Assembly: GCF_003576455.2 (NCBI RefSeq)
Contig: NZ_CP032869.1
Location: 62,001 to 126,000, forward strand
Direction: 5' to 3'
From: Mucilaginibacter celer
GTDB lineage: Bacteria > Bacteroidota > Bacteroidia > Sphingobacteriales > Sphingobacteriaceae
Length of the DNA stretch: 64,000 bases
The notes beneath the pieces are model-generated. The model searched no databases. It had not been told where the DNA came from and was given only the letters and a program-made list of their open reading frames with translations. This document shows positions 18,501 through 26,366 of this stretch, one piece after another (the stretch's first letter is position 1; the number at the start of each line of letters is the position of its first letter). The position numbers and the translations under genes are program-made.

Positions 18501-21328
18501 CTAACTATTGGTTTGATTTACTTGGCCGTATAACAGCATCACAAAATGCTAAGCAGGCCGGCGAAAATGCTTTTTCGTATACCCGCTACGATGGTTTGGG
18601 CCGAATAACCGAAGTTGGCGAGAAAACAGGTCTAAGCGCGCCCGTAGCTGCTGAAGTTGGAACGGTAGCTGATTATTTTACAGAGAATACACGTACCGAC
18701 TTTTTAAATGACGGTACCAATAAGCAGGTAACCCGCACCTATTATGATGTTCAGGCTTCTGTAGCTGCTACCGCAGCAGGCTCAGCCACCGGCGTAACCG
18801 CCCTGCCCGAGCAAAGTAATTTACGCAAACGCGTATCGGCAATTACTTACAGCGATGATGCTACCGGCCCGGCCTTGCGTGCCACTTATTATAATTACGA
18901 TATTGACGGCAACGTAAAAACCCTGTGGCAGCAAATTGACGGCCTTACCGATGGCAGTGCCGACAACCTGAAACGCATGGACTACGAGTATGACCTGATA
19001 AGCGGCAAAACCAATTTTGTAAGCTACCAGAGCGGAAAGGCCGACCAGTTTTACTATACCTATAACTACGACGCCGAAAACAGGCTTACCGCTGCCTTTA
19101 GCGGTACCCGGGCCATGATTAACGGCAGTACCGGCAGCCGCATTTTATGCGGCAACAAAACCATGAACGCCAGCTACAGCTATTACCTGCACGGCCCGCT
19201 GGCCCGTACCGAACTGGGCGATGCCATGGCCAAAATACAGGGTATTGATTATGTATACACCCTGCAGGGCTGGCTTAAAGGTGTAAACAGCACCTCGGTA
19301 CTGCCTACACGCGATGCCGGCGGCGACGGTAATTCCGGAAGCAAGATCCCGAGGGACGCCTTTGGCTATTCCTTAAGCTACTACGGTACCACCGCAAAAC
19401 CCGATTATACCACGGTTACTCAAAACGCTAACCCTTTTGATGATGCTGTGCTGGGAACATTTAAGCCTTTGTATAACGGTAATATAGCAGCTTCATCCAT
19501 GAACCTGCCTAAGCTTAATGCTAACAATGATCCATGGCATTTTTATACTTACCGGTACGATCAGCTTAACCGCCTTACCAATACCGACGTGTTTAAGGCC
19601 ACTGGCAATACTACCGGTTTGGCCGGTGTAGCGGGTACGAATGATTATCATGAAGATTTTAGTTACGATGCCAACGGCAACATATTTAAAGCCAACCGTA
19701 AAGGTACCGGCGGGCTTGATATGGATAAGCTGGAATACCTGTACGATAAAGATGAAAACGGCAATTTAATTAACAACCGCCTCAGGAGCGTTAAGGATAA
19801 TGTTCCCTCTGCTGCTTTTGCAGATGATATCGACCTGCAGGCTGCCAATAATTATACTTACGATGCCATCGGTAACCTAAAAACCGATGTTAAAGCTGGC
19901 ATAACAGGTGGTAATGGTATACAATGGAGTGTTTATGGTAAGATATTGAGCATTCCCGGCACTAATTCCCTCAGCTATACCTACGATGCATCGGGCAACC
20001 GTGTAAGTAAAACCATACCGGGCAGTAAAACTACCTGGTATGTGCGCGACGCAAGCGGCAATACCATGGCTGTTTACGATAACATTCCGCGTACCGGTGA
20101 GGTTGTCGGCATTAACTGGCGCGAACAGCAGCTATACGGCAGCAGCAGGCTGGGTATCTGGACACCGAATGTGAACAATATTACAGCCACCACAGCCCAG
20201 CAGGCCGCGCTTCAAAGCTGGGATACCTGGGGCAATAAACAATACGAGCTGGCAAACCACCTTGATAATGTGATGGCTACCGTTACCGACCGCCGGGTGC
20301 AACATACAACGGATAATACAACTATAGACTATTATTTAGCTGATGTAGTAGCCGAGCAGGAGTATTATGCCTTTGGTGCCATTATGCCGGGCCGGAGTGT
20401 TAATACGGCTGGATATAGGTATGGGTTTAATGGCAAGGAGAATGATAGTGATGTAGGAAAGGGGACAGGGAATCAGCAGGATTATGGAATGAGGATTTAT
20501 GATCCGAGGATTGGGAAGTTTTTGAGTGTAGATCCGTTGACGAGCCAATATCCATATTATACTCCTTATCAATTTGCGGGTAATACTCCAATACAGGCAA
20601 TTGATTTGGATGGGAAAGAAGAATACCATTACACTTTAAACTTCAGCAAAAAAACAGGTATTTCAGTGTTGAAGTTAAATAGCGCAAAGCAATTACCCTC
20701 AACCAACATATTTGGACAGGCTTATCCTGGCGGCCAGCTAAAGAAGTTTTTGGTAAATTATCATGAAGATGATATTAACCTTAACTATACATTTCACATC
20801 GGTTTTTACGGGAACGATGGCTTGATGTCAATTGATATATTTGAAATCTGGAAACAGCATCCAAGTGCTGAACTTTTTAATACGTTATTTCTCCCGGACT
20901 ATAAGCGAGGGGACCAAAAAGAAGCTTGGAATGTTAGAAATGCCCAAGTGAAATTCCTTCAGGCAATTTTGTCTGCTGTTCCTTTAGGATTTTCAGGTTT
21001 TGAGCCGGTAAAATTTAAAGACAATGAACCAGGGGCTAAACAAATAAATAAAGAGGTGAAAAAGATATCAAATGGGGGAGGAAAACCCAGACTTGATGAA
21101 AATGGCAATCAAAAAGTGTTTAGAAACGACAACAATACTTCAACAGAAAGAAAATGGGAAGGTGCTCTTGAATGGGAGGTTGATGTTCCAGGAAAACCAA
21201 ACGTTTATAGAATTTTACAAAAACAAGTCGGTACGGACGTTAACGGCAATCCACTCTACAAGTACGGCTGGTCAAGAGACCACTACAAAAATGTTTATGA
21301 TATTATGATTAATTTGAAAGATTTATAA
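12545..21328 (+). CDS. Giant RHS/YD-repeat polymorphic toxin with a barnase-like tip
   Basis: A 2927-residue protein. Residues 1-23 are a signal peptide (FLGISLPGFAG). Domains in order: Ig-like N-terminal part (25-340); first YD-type motif (VYDQFGRVAASILPAP, near 355); a cysteine-rich stretch (about 620-800, CSNCYY, CYADCHTC, CDYNPCDD); a long spacer; a LamG-like domain (about 1735-1915, HPWTHLVIQS, LNVYINGRKIANI); YD repeats (about 1980-2600); the RHS-associated core (about 2626-2665, YGFNGKENDSD, YDPRIGKFLSVDPL); and a variable tip from about 2690. The last 80 residues look like a barnase/T1 ribonuclease. An adjacent barstar-like gene overlaps its stop (TAATG). It is Sec-exported by its signal peptide, unlike type VI RHS toxins. 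It is likely a contact-dependent or secreted antibacterial RNase; the target is inferred. Confidence 0.85.
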   Translation: MLKTLFTFILGFIFLGISLPGFAGIDETTNKISSPFTANVSNVTIKDRKFENADYVWDTDVLGRSVKNTVSLRVNDNVLLYKFTYKVDLSIQIFTQPGSTSPSSTETTSLTVTYDPLAASGTTVKSIDTYNVINPGFKIIVKVVGVTAIEGVAPGADMVRLEGTVTADHTVKFSDDNIVITAPTPITNNKLAISNVLAKSAEEYDIEWTTIEKGNDYYSVIDNYMNSRPAQVDLVISNIFENNATRVTIDRHSYSIPVITDNVGYLLVRVRQVQYIGDVRKTGKWNYNATISGTNKYAIWPTTSNEDGLNWQYSNSFAEEGKSKEVMSYFDGTLRGRQTVTINTSDMVPVVQENVYDQFGRVAASILPAPYIDAVPTIKYKSNFNTLSSGPYTYTALNTVGSNCEINPQPLSTASGASQYYSSFNDFKNLPANNSLYRSFNKLIPDAEQYPLSVTQYTNDNTGRVRLQGGVGAAFQPGKAAQGEKSNTTKYYYGKPDQWELDRLFGNDVGYAEHYQKNMAVDANGQASISYLDASGKTIATALSGDKPASLDNLPSYLDQDPNAPATNIQVLKPEQFVFNRADMKISATTTYLAASQGTATLSFDVQKLIDLYPGGTLQICSNCYYNMTIKITDNCNNLIRETSGIVQIGSRTSNCSDNVKYTGTLDNINFDKPGEYFVTVELAFDEKVIDAYVDNFESQAKRNGFLQEQFNFIKTYYLDKLDISGCYADCHTCTTLLGEQATFVQMLKDKCIALDLDPASVASSVFNDWAVNMYNTLKDKCDGMQATCDYNPCDDVEKEMLADVSPGGQYALFKSDGMPLEPNINVITKIVGGTPNYRLKFPVKPSADADYQANLVVRENGTVTSPYDANFGVSDFIRYWKQEWASKFLPDHPEYCKLQFCYATSDSKNWDLRADDISAIADIYKLKKSGLAIPDYDSGNNDDWLLNHDPYFFADAKGKDYKSLMLADLQNYSKYVLSLPPTDTQTGEVIPVKGLLKYVDFITYCAVAGGTTNSSSADNSWNSCQPSENCRVKDREWQTYIRLYQSLKQKYLDMGQGNYCYAVRPLPCSIGSPSTPKLPGQCPSKNDFTIMRDPEPPTPVPDGKQSIIVSYNNGALDVPVSLTLHTPVADITDGLSFAVNDRLKRILVAADLPVNSMGISTLNCAGSAYNNGSLKISVVEEAPSQNGACYIAATYLKLLDPDGNPINAASDITVRLSFAKTDYDYGGGDPNGPPLETHTSYKNVDLIIPANSSVSSKYYTQPILSNQCRDFVERFSCGVWIIGQSDVVFQPGIAKCPAPPPVSDPCTSYAGKTSRFPTYQAPVLSGYTIADAQALGSTTTGSSVADIKAQAADICTNNAKYWVEEILGPGIKAAYPSTYNTVKAALQPRLAAVCSAGADFYHPFGASTLSTGVTSYGDHNFGEAIKAVLYPGNSSARFTPGINPWLIEAPGPANTKQQSAARVASQTTADICTRLATFKAEAAAASLPLYDYLLVTFKDGMSLSRAQLDVLLKSCDQCRFITTEDVTLPAFLDPVYSYDDHSIPDDPTNTFRKGYVEKSDYLAAKGAMQNEFQSVSVLEADPNYRIILASYMNQRFGYVLSYDDYIAFEAGFAANPNLRLCNKLPFSAIKADPNACAKAALETAVNSGRRDYEIYINEQRAKFRADYINVCKLAAVNASLATKQNIYHYTLYYYDQSGNLVRTVPPEGVHLLTASQLTWVNDARINNPDQGIGDMDQYRATIIENGNTAAFNTLSTYFSAAGSSRAIEMWLYNPDNAVNQFIQETPDKQYLFQVSIANNRLNVDIYKTTETVVNGQASLTFTLSNNYSGSIASLAPLHPWTHLVIQSTNFMTPGNLNVYINGRKIANISGTQPGNAPWLVKPNGASIDYPTNMATLKHLRFYTRFLGGTEITTNAGNVVFVPSNKSGMTWYRFNKPVAGGPTTINGTTDETKVISVYPEHTLATNYTYTTGNQVLTQQSPDGGLSNYWFDLLGRITASQNAKQAGENAFSYTRYDGLGRITEVGEKTGLSAPVAAEVGTVADYFTENTRTDFLNDGTNKQVTRTYYDVQASVAATAAGSATGVTALPEQSNLRKRVSAITYSDDATGPALRATYYNYDIDGNVKTLWQQIDGLTDGSADNLKRMDYEYDLISGKTNFVSYQSGKADQFYYTYNYDAENRLTAAFSGTRAMINGSTGSRILCGNKTMNASYSYYLHGPLARTELGDAMAKIQGIDYVYTLQGWLKGVNSTSVLPTRDAGGDGNSGSKIPRDAFGYSLSYYGTTAKPDYTTVTQNANPFDDAVLGTFKPLYNGNIAASSMNLPKLNANNDPWHFYTYRYDQLNRLTNTDVFKATGNTTGLAGVAGTNDYHEDFSYDANGNIFKANRKGTGGLDMDKLEYLYDKDENGNLINNRLRSVKDNVPSAAFADDIDLQAANNYTYDAIGNLKTDVKAGITGGNGIQWSVYGKILSIPGTNSLSYTYDASGNRVSKTIPGSKTTWYVRDASGNTMAVYDNIPRTGEVVGINWREQQLYGSSRLGIWTPNVNNITATTAQQAALQSWDTWGNKQYELANHLDNVMATVTDRRVQHTTDNTTIDYYLADVVAEQEYYAFGAIMPGRSVNTAGYRYGFNGKENDSDVGKGTGNQQDYGMRIYDPRIGKFLSVDPLTSQYPYYTPYQFAGNTPIQAIDLDGKEEYHYTLNFSKKTGISVLKLNSAKQLPSTNIFGQAYPGGQLKKFLVNYHEDDINLNYTFHIGFYGNDGLMSIDIFEIWKQHPSAELFNTLFLPDYKRGDQKEAWNVRNAQVKFLQAILSAVPLGFSGFEPVKFKDNEPGAKQINKEVKKISNGGGKPRLDENGNQKVFRNDNNTSTERKWEGALEWEVDVPGKPNVYRILQKQVGTDVNGNPLYKYGWSRDHYKNVYDIMINLKDL
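20611..21325 (+). other. Variable toxin tip of the RHS protein, ending in a barnase/RNase T1-like domain
   Basis: This is the part of the RHS gene after the core motif SVDPL and LDLDGKEE. The first 150 residues (2690-2840) are unrecognised. Residues 2844-2927 carry motifs that line up by eye with barnase and RNase T1: E2876 in LEWEV (barnase E73, T1 E58), R2889 in YRILQK (barnase R83, T1 R77) and H2913 in SRDHYKN (barnase H102, T1 H92). The position of barnase R59 is occupied by D2862 in FRNDNN. The DNA is visibly more AT-rich than the GC-richer repeat region upstream, as expected for an exchanged tip. The cleavage reaction (RNA, giving 2',3'-cyclic phosphate) is family knowledge, not shown here. 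Confidence 0.7.
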
Positions 21329-22074
21329 TGTTAAAAGTTTCATTAAGTATTGGTAATCATAAGTTGATTGACTGTCAATATGTTTATTTAGAGCCATTTG
21401 CAAGCGATAGTTTAAGGAAATTTACTTTCTACGGCATTAAATCATCCAATAAAGATTTATTGTATGCGATAGAAACGTGCGAGATATCGGCAAATGATTC
21501 TATTGAGGTTAAAATACAAAGTCAAAAAAAAACAAAAAAAAGGTTTTTGGTCAATAAATTTAAAATATATATAAACGATTTTGAAGTCTTTAAAGGTAAT
21601 TCATGGTGGGTCTCTGGGCTTATATATGATGATCACTTTGAAGCATATCAACAAGGTGTAATTGACATATTAAATTTATGGAAAAAAAATGAAGATCTTA
21701 ATTGGGCGGAAATCCCAAACGGCTCATCGTTGAAAAGCAATTATTTTCAATGTTGCTTTTTATATTCGTCGCTCAGCACAAATATAGTGAAACGTGATTA
21801 CTATAAATTCGATATGTCCTTGATACAATCATTTGAAGATTTTATATACTTCGCCAGCAAAGAATTTACTGGAGATAAAGGATATTTTGGCCGCGATCGG
21901 TATACATTTAAGGATTGTCTTTTAGAAGTTTATCATAATGGCGACTTGAAAGAGCAGCGACAAATTGTCTTTTTTAATATTAAAAAAATGAAAGATTTAG
22001 GAACGGTGGAAATTTTAAGTGAGATTAAAGAAGTACTGCGTCCATTTAATTTTTCAATTAAAGAATTGCGATAG
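21328..22074 (+). CDS. Barstar-like immunity protein for the RHS toxin
   Basis: A 248-residue cytoplasmic protein with no signal peptide; its ATG overlaps the toxin stop by one base (TAATG). Residues about 165-245 resemble barstar: a helix (SFEDFIYFASKEF), then GYFGRDRYTFKDCLLEV, which lines up with the barstar segment YYGENLDALWDCLTGWV, then a strand (QIVFFNI) and a C-terminal helix and strand. D196 and C197 match barstar D39 and C40; D35 is replaced by Y192. The first 160 residues are of unknown fold (NSWWVSGLIYDDHFEAYQQG) and are absent from classic 90-residue barstars, so they may contact the unknown part of the toxin tip. Base composition is AT-rich like the tip. The immunity role rests on position plus the barstar-like match. 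Confidence 0.75.
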   Translation: MLKVSLSIGNHKLIDCQYVYLEPFASDSLRKFTFYGIKSSNKDLLYAIETCEISANDSIEVKIQSQKKTKKRFLVNKFKIYINDFEVFKGNSWWVSGLIYDDHFEAYQQGVIDILNLWKKNEDLNWAEIPNGSSLKSNYFQCCFLYSSLSTNIVKRDYYKFDMSLIQSFEDFIYFASKEFTGDKGYFGRDRYTFKDCLLEVYHNGDLKEQRQIVFFNIKKMKDLGTVEILSEIKEVLRPFNFSIKELR

Positions 22075-22105
22075 TCGGTAGTGTACCCCCCTGCTACTGC
22101 AAGCG

Positions 22106-22174
22106 TCCTCGCTTGTGGCCTTTATGCAAAGTCGCAGGTGGGATTGATAGTCCTAACAGAGTCACAAGCGAGGA
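22106..22174. repeat. Inverted repeat with 12-bp perfect arms after the toxin/immunity pair
   Basis: The arm TCCTCGCTTGTG at 22106-22117 is the exact reverse complement of CACAAGCGAGGA at 22163-22174, with a 45-base spacer. There is no T-run, so it does not look like an intrinsic terminator. It sits in the 225-base gap between the immunity gene and the next gene and may be a small dispersed palindromic element or the end of an old insertion. Nothing else is evident in 22075-22299 apart from an AT-rich stretch from 22196 that probably holds the promoter of the next gene. Confidence 0.7.
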
Positions 22175-22299
22175 TGAATACCGTTAAAGAACCCGGAAAA
22201 AAATAGAGGTAAGTAGATAAGTTATCACAAAATCAACTAAAGAAAAAAATACAATAAACATAACAAAAGGATAAATCCTCCCCCACACCTAAAAACCTT

Positions 22300-25200
22300 A
22301 TGACTAAAATACTACCTGCATTTATTTTAATCATGGCATTGGCCTGCACCAAAAGTTACGCGCAGTTCACTACCGATGATTTTGCTGCCCAGGTGCCTTT
22401 TAACACCCTAAAATACCCATTGGCAGTGAAAACGGCCGATTTAAACGCCGATGGCAAGCCCGATTTGATTGTAGCCAACGAGGGCGGCAACAAGGTATCC
22501 GTATTTAAAAATACGGCGGTAAGCGGGCGGATTGATGCTGCCTCGTTTGCATCCCGGCAGGATTTTGATATCGGCGGCGTTGTGGGGCCCGAATCGTTAA
22601 GTGTGGCGGATATGGATGGGGACGGTAAATTGGATCTGGTGGTATCCAACTTTAATGATAAAACCATTTCGGTATTATTGAATAATACAACAACGGGTAC
22701 TATCAGCTTCCTGGCCAAAATTAATACTACGGTGGGGCTTTACTCACATGCCATTGCTCTTGCCGATGTGGATGGCGATGGCAAAACGGATGTGGCTGTG
22801 GCCAATTACGATGCCTCGTCGGTTACCGTATACCGCAATACTTCGGCAGCAGGTACGGCCACTTTTGCGGCTGGAGCCGATATTTTATGCGCCGGTGCCC
22901 CGGGCACGGTTGCACTTGCTGATATTAACGGCGATAGTAAACCCGAATTGGTGGTGTTGTTAAGCGACAACGGGCAAATGCTTGTTTACAAAAACAAAGC
23001 AGTGAGCGGCACAATTAATGCCACATCGTTTGATGTCCCGGTAATCAAGGATGCAGGTGTTAAACCCACGGCATTAGCTATTGCCGATATGAATGCCGAT
23101 GGTAAACCCGAAATTTTGGTATCCAACCTCTCCGCCGACCCTAAAGTGCTGGTGTTTAAAAATGCTACTGCTACAGATATCACTTTTGATAAGGTGTTTA
23201 TAGTGCCCACCGGAAAAAATCCTTATGGCATCGCATTAAAAGATATTGATGGCGATAATAAGCCCGATATTGCCGTTACCAGCTGGCACAGCACCGGTAT
23301 GATCTCGGTTTTACAGAACATAAGTGCCGCCGGGGCCGATCCGGCATTTAACACTAAAGTTGATTTTGCTACCGGTATCAACCCCCAAAGTATAACCATC
23401 GACGATATTGACGGCGATAACCGGCAGGACATCATAACAGCCAACAGTTTCGACGGTACCGTAGGCGTATCGAGATACACCCCCTCAAACGGGCCGCAGC
23501 CCGTATTCCCCGAATCTACGGCCACACAGGGCACGGGCAGCTTCGTTACCACCGATATCCTCGACCCCGAATGGAGCATGCAGGCCCCGCCGGGATATAC
23601 CATAGCCGCTGATAATAATGCTATTGTTAACGGGGCAGGCAATGCAGGTACTAATGCCGGGCGTTTTGTTTACTTTAAAACATCGGGCATTGGCAATGTG
23701 CCCGGTAACCTCACCTTTTCGGCACAAGGCAGCGGTACCATCGAGGTAAAGATCATCGCCACTAAAACCAACACGGTTGCCACCTCCACAACTTTTACAC
23801 TCGACCAAACCCAATACCGGGATTATAACTGGACCATAAGCAACCTGCCTGCCAATGCCGAGTATATACTGGCTATTATTTTCAACGGCCCTTTATCAAG
23901 CCAGGCGCAGGCAACCTTTAAAAAAAATATCTGCCTTAATTTAAAACAAAACGGCCTGCGCGATAATTTTATGCGTTTCAGGGCCGATGCAACCACGCTG
24001 TTAGGCAATACCGAAACCGCCTGGTACGGCTGGAGCGACCTGGAAAATATCGCCAAAAAGAAATACCTGCAACACTCGGCCTATGCCCGCATGCGTTTTC
24101 AAACCGATGCCACCAAAATAGTGCTGGAGTATGTGCGCGATTTTTATGATACGCGGGTTGTAAACCTGTTTTCGCAGATCCAGGTACAAAGCGGTAAGGA
24201 TTGGGATCCGCAGGGAAATGCCGTTAATGGCAATCACATAATTAATACTTCTACCAAGGTACTGGGCGGCAAAATATACACCATATCGGGCCTCAAAACT
24301 ACCAACCCCACTTTTGTTTGGTACAGCAACAGCGGCCCATTGGGCGCGCCGCAAACTTTTACCAATAAAGGCACCGCAGCCAACCCGGTGTATGAGGTTA
24401 CCGCTCCGCCGGCTGCCGCGCGCCTCGGTTTGCTGGTGCAGCGCATCACCAATACCTCAAATTTTTACGACCCTGCAAACGATACATTTGCCGCCTACGC
24501 CAACTGTATGGTACAGGAAGGCGCAGTTGGCTCAACTACCCTGTACGATGGTGTTATACCCACCCCGTATGTGCCTTTTGTGGGCTATGTTGCTGCCCAC
24601 GTTTCGGGCCCGGCCGTATTTGTAAACAACAAGCTTTATAAATATTACCAGGTTGAGGGAAATGACATGGCCAAAGTGGTGTCGCTGGTAACCGACGACC
24701 TGCCTGAGGGTACCAAAACCGTTGAGGTAGTGATGCCCGGCCAGGGCACCTTAACGGGCTCTGATCCTAAGGTGCGCCGCGCGGGTACTTATTTAAGGGC
24801 GGTTTATTTCCCCAATTCAAATACGGTAGTTGCGCCGGCGGCATCAACACCCCCGGTAAACGGAATAACTTATGTGCACGATTCAATTATTTCGGGCTAT
24901 AACATTTCAACCGGTCCGCAAAGTAATGTATGGATGATGAAGGTGAAATATGATCCGGCTTATGGGAGCGTATTTACCGGCGATATTTTTTCGGAAGGGT
25001 ATGCCGGCCGGGTTTTACACACCAATACCTCAACGGTGGCAGATATAACCGCTTTTGCCCAAAAGCTTGCCGCATTTAATGTGGATAAATACTGGTTTCA
25101 AATAGGATTGAATGATTACCGTACCGCCACACCGCTCAACCTGTTTTACAGCGAATACAAAAGCCTTATCGAACAGTTAAAAACACTCAGGCCTAATGCC

Positions 25201-26361
25201 CAAATATACATCCAGGCAATAGGCCCCCTTGCAAACGAAGGCCCCAATGGCGAAACTTATGCCGACGATAATGTAACAACCACCGGCCCCAATGCCGATG
25301 ATTACAGGGATGTAGAAAGGTTAATTGCAACAACCCACAGTTATTGCGAATATGTAAATTTTGAGGACTTGTTTACTGCCTCGGCCGAAAATTTACCCGA
25401 CGGAACCAATCCTTCCGACGTTGGCAATACACTTTATGCCAACGGCATCCGCGATAAAAGCACCCTGCTTGGAACAACACAGCCGGCCGTTGCGCTCGAT
25501 TTTTATCGCACGGCTATCCGGCCGCTGGTAAAGGGCGTTGCTTCGGTTGCCATGGTTACAGCCAAAGGCGGTGTGCCTCCGTATACGTTTACCAGGGTTT
25601 CGGGCACAATACCGGCCGGTTTAACCTTCAATAGCAACGGGGCTATCACAGGCACTGCAACGGCCGCAGCAAGCGCATCATTAAGCCTGCGGGTTACCGA
25701 TAATGCCGGTACACAGGTTACTAAAAGTTTTACCTTAACGGTTAAGGCCGACGATAAAATTATTGTTTCGCCAACCCAAATCATTGGTGCTGTAAAGAAC
25801 ACGGCTTACAGCAAGACATTTAAAGGAGCATTGGGCTACGGAAAATATACCGTAGCATTAACCTCGGGCACCTTACCGCCGGGACTAACGTTTAACGCCA
25901 CTACCGCAACCTTATCGGGTACACCAACAACAACCGGTAATTATACCTTTGCACTTACCGCTACAGATCGGTGGAGCTTTACAGGTACATCAACCTATAA
26001 CCTTAATGTGGGTACCACCACACCGGCTCCGCTTACCGATCAGCTTTATCCTACCGCAACGCTAAGTGGCAATAATGTAATGGTTGCCGGGCACCTGCAT
26101 GATGTTTATAAAAGTGATTTATATGCCTATATGTATGTATACGTTACGCAAAACGGCGTGGAACGGGCGGTAGGCGGCAGCAACGTAAACATTTTTGCCG
26201 GCAATATTGACGGACCAACATTTAACCTTGGCGCCATTAACCCTACTTACGGGGCAGTAACGAGTTACAGGGTAACAATTTCGGGTGTTACCCCATCGTC
26301 GTTAGATAATGTCAATATCACTTATAACTCCAGTAACAACATTTCGAACGCTATACCCTAA
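22300..26361 (+). CDS. Secreted VCBS-repeat protein with degenerate SGNH hydrolase and Ig-like domains
   Basis: A 1353-residue protein with signal peptide 1-21 (ACTKSYAQ). Residues about 36-395 hold seven FG-GAP/VCBS repeats with Ca-binding-like motifs (DLNADGKPDLIVAN, DMDGDGKLDLVVSN), expected to fold as a beta-propeller. Residues 400-800 are beta-rich, possibly carbohydrate-binding. Residues about 855-1060 resemble an SGNH hydrolase: HDSI with S862 (block I), IGLND with N938 (block III), and DGTNPSD at 1034-1040, where an active enzyme would have DGxHP. The catalytic His is thus Asn1037. Two He_PIG/Ig-like domains follow (about 1088-1245), then a C-terminal beta domain. It heads a three-gene secreted cluster. 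A binding or structural role outside the cell is likely. Confidence 0.75.
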   Translation: MTKILPAFILIMALACTKSYAQFTTDDFAAQVPFNTLKYPLAVKTADLNADGKPDLIVANEGGNKVSVFKNTAVSGRIDAASFASRQDFDIGGVVGPESLSVADMDGDGKLDLVVSNFNDKTISVLLNNTTTGTISFLAKINTTVGLYSHAIALADVDGDGKTDVAVANYDASSVTVYRNTSAAGTATFAAGADILCAGAPGTVALADINGDSKPELVVLLSDNGQMLVYKNKAVSGTINATSFDVPVIKDAGVKPTALAIADMNADGKPEILVSNLSADPKVLVFKNATATDITFDKVFIVPTGKNPYGIALKDIDGDNKPDIAVTSWHSTGMISVLQNISAAGADPAFNTKVDFATGINPQSITIDDIDGDNRQDIITANSFDGTVGVSRYTPSNGPQPVFPESTATQGTGSFVTTDILDPEWSMQAPPGYTIAADNNAIVNGAGNAGTNAGRFVYFKTSGIGNVPGNLTFSAQGSGTIEVKIIATKTNTVATSTTFTLDQTQYRDYNWTISNLPANAEYILAIIFNGPLSSQAQATFKKNICLNLKQNGLRDNFMRFRADATTLLGNTETAWYGWSDLENIAKKKYLQHSAYARMRFQTDATKIVLEYVRDFYDTRVVNLFSQIQVQSGKDWDPQGNAVNGNHIINTSTKVLGGKIYTISGLKTTNPTFVWYSNSGPLGAPQTFTNKGTAANPVYEVTAPPAAARLGLLVQRITNTSNFYDPANDTFAAYANCMVQEGAVGSTTLYDGVIPTPYVPFVGYVAAHVSGPAVFVNNKLYKYYQVEGNDMAKVVSLVTDDLPEGTKTVEVVMPGQGTLTGSDPKVRRAGTYLRAVYFPNSNTVVAPAASTPPVNGITYVHDSIISGYNISTGPQSNVWMMKVKYDPAYGSVFTGDIFSEGYAGRVLHTNTSTVADITAFAQKLAAFNVDKYWFQIGLNDYRTATPLNLFYSEYKSLIEQLKTLRPNAQIYIQAIGPLANEGPNGETYADDNVTTTGPNADDYRDVERLIATTHSYCEYVNFEDLFTASAENLPDGTNPSDVGNTLYANGIRDKSTLLGTTQPAVALDFYRTAIRPLVKGVASVAMVTAKGGVPPYTFTRVSGTIPAGLTFNSNGAITGTATAAASASLSLRVTDNAGTQVTKSFTLTVKADDKIIVSPTQIIGAVKNTAYSKTFKGALGYGKYTVALTSGTLPPGLTFNATTATLSGTPTTTGNYTFALTATDRWSFTGTSTYNLNVGTTTPAPLTDQLYPTATLSGNNVMVAGHLHDVYKSDLYAYMYVYVTQNGVERAVGGSNVNIFAGNIDGPTFNLGAINPTYGAVTSYRVTISGVTPSSLDNVNITYNSSNNISNAIP

Positions 26362-26366
26362 AAAAT

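Noticed and set aside
12545..21328. Reading the RHS protein as a type VI secretion effector
   Set aside because: It has an N-terminal signal peptide and no PAAR or VgrG partner in the window, so Sec export with an operon-encoded envelope apparatus fits better.
22356..22718. Antisense frame of 120 codons over the VCBS repeats
   Set aside because: It mirrors the repeated GATGGCGAT-type codons on the other strand and has no protein-like features.
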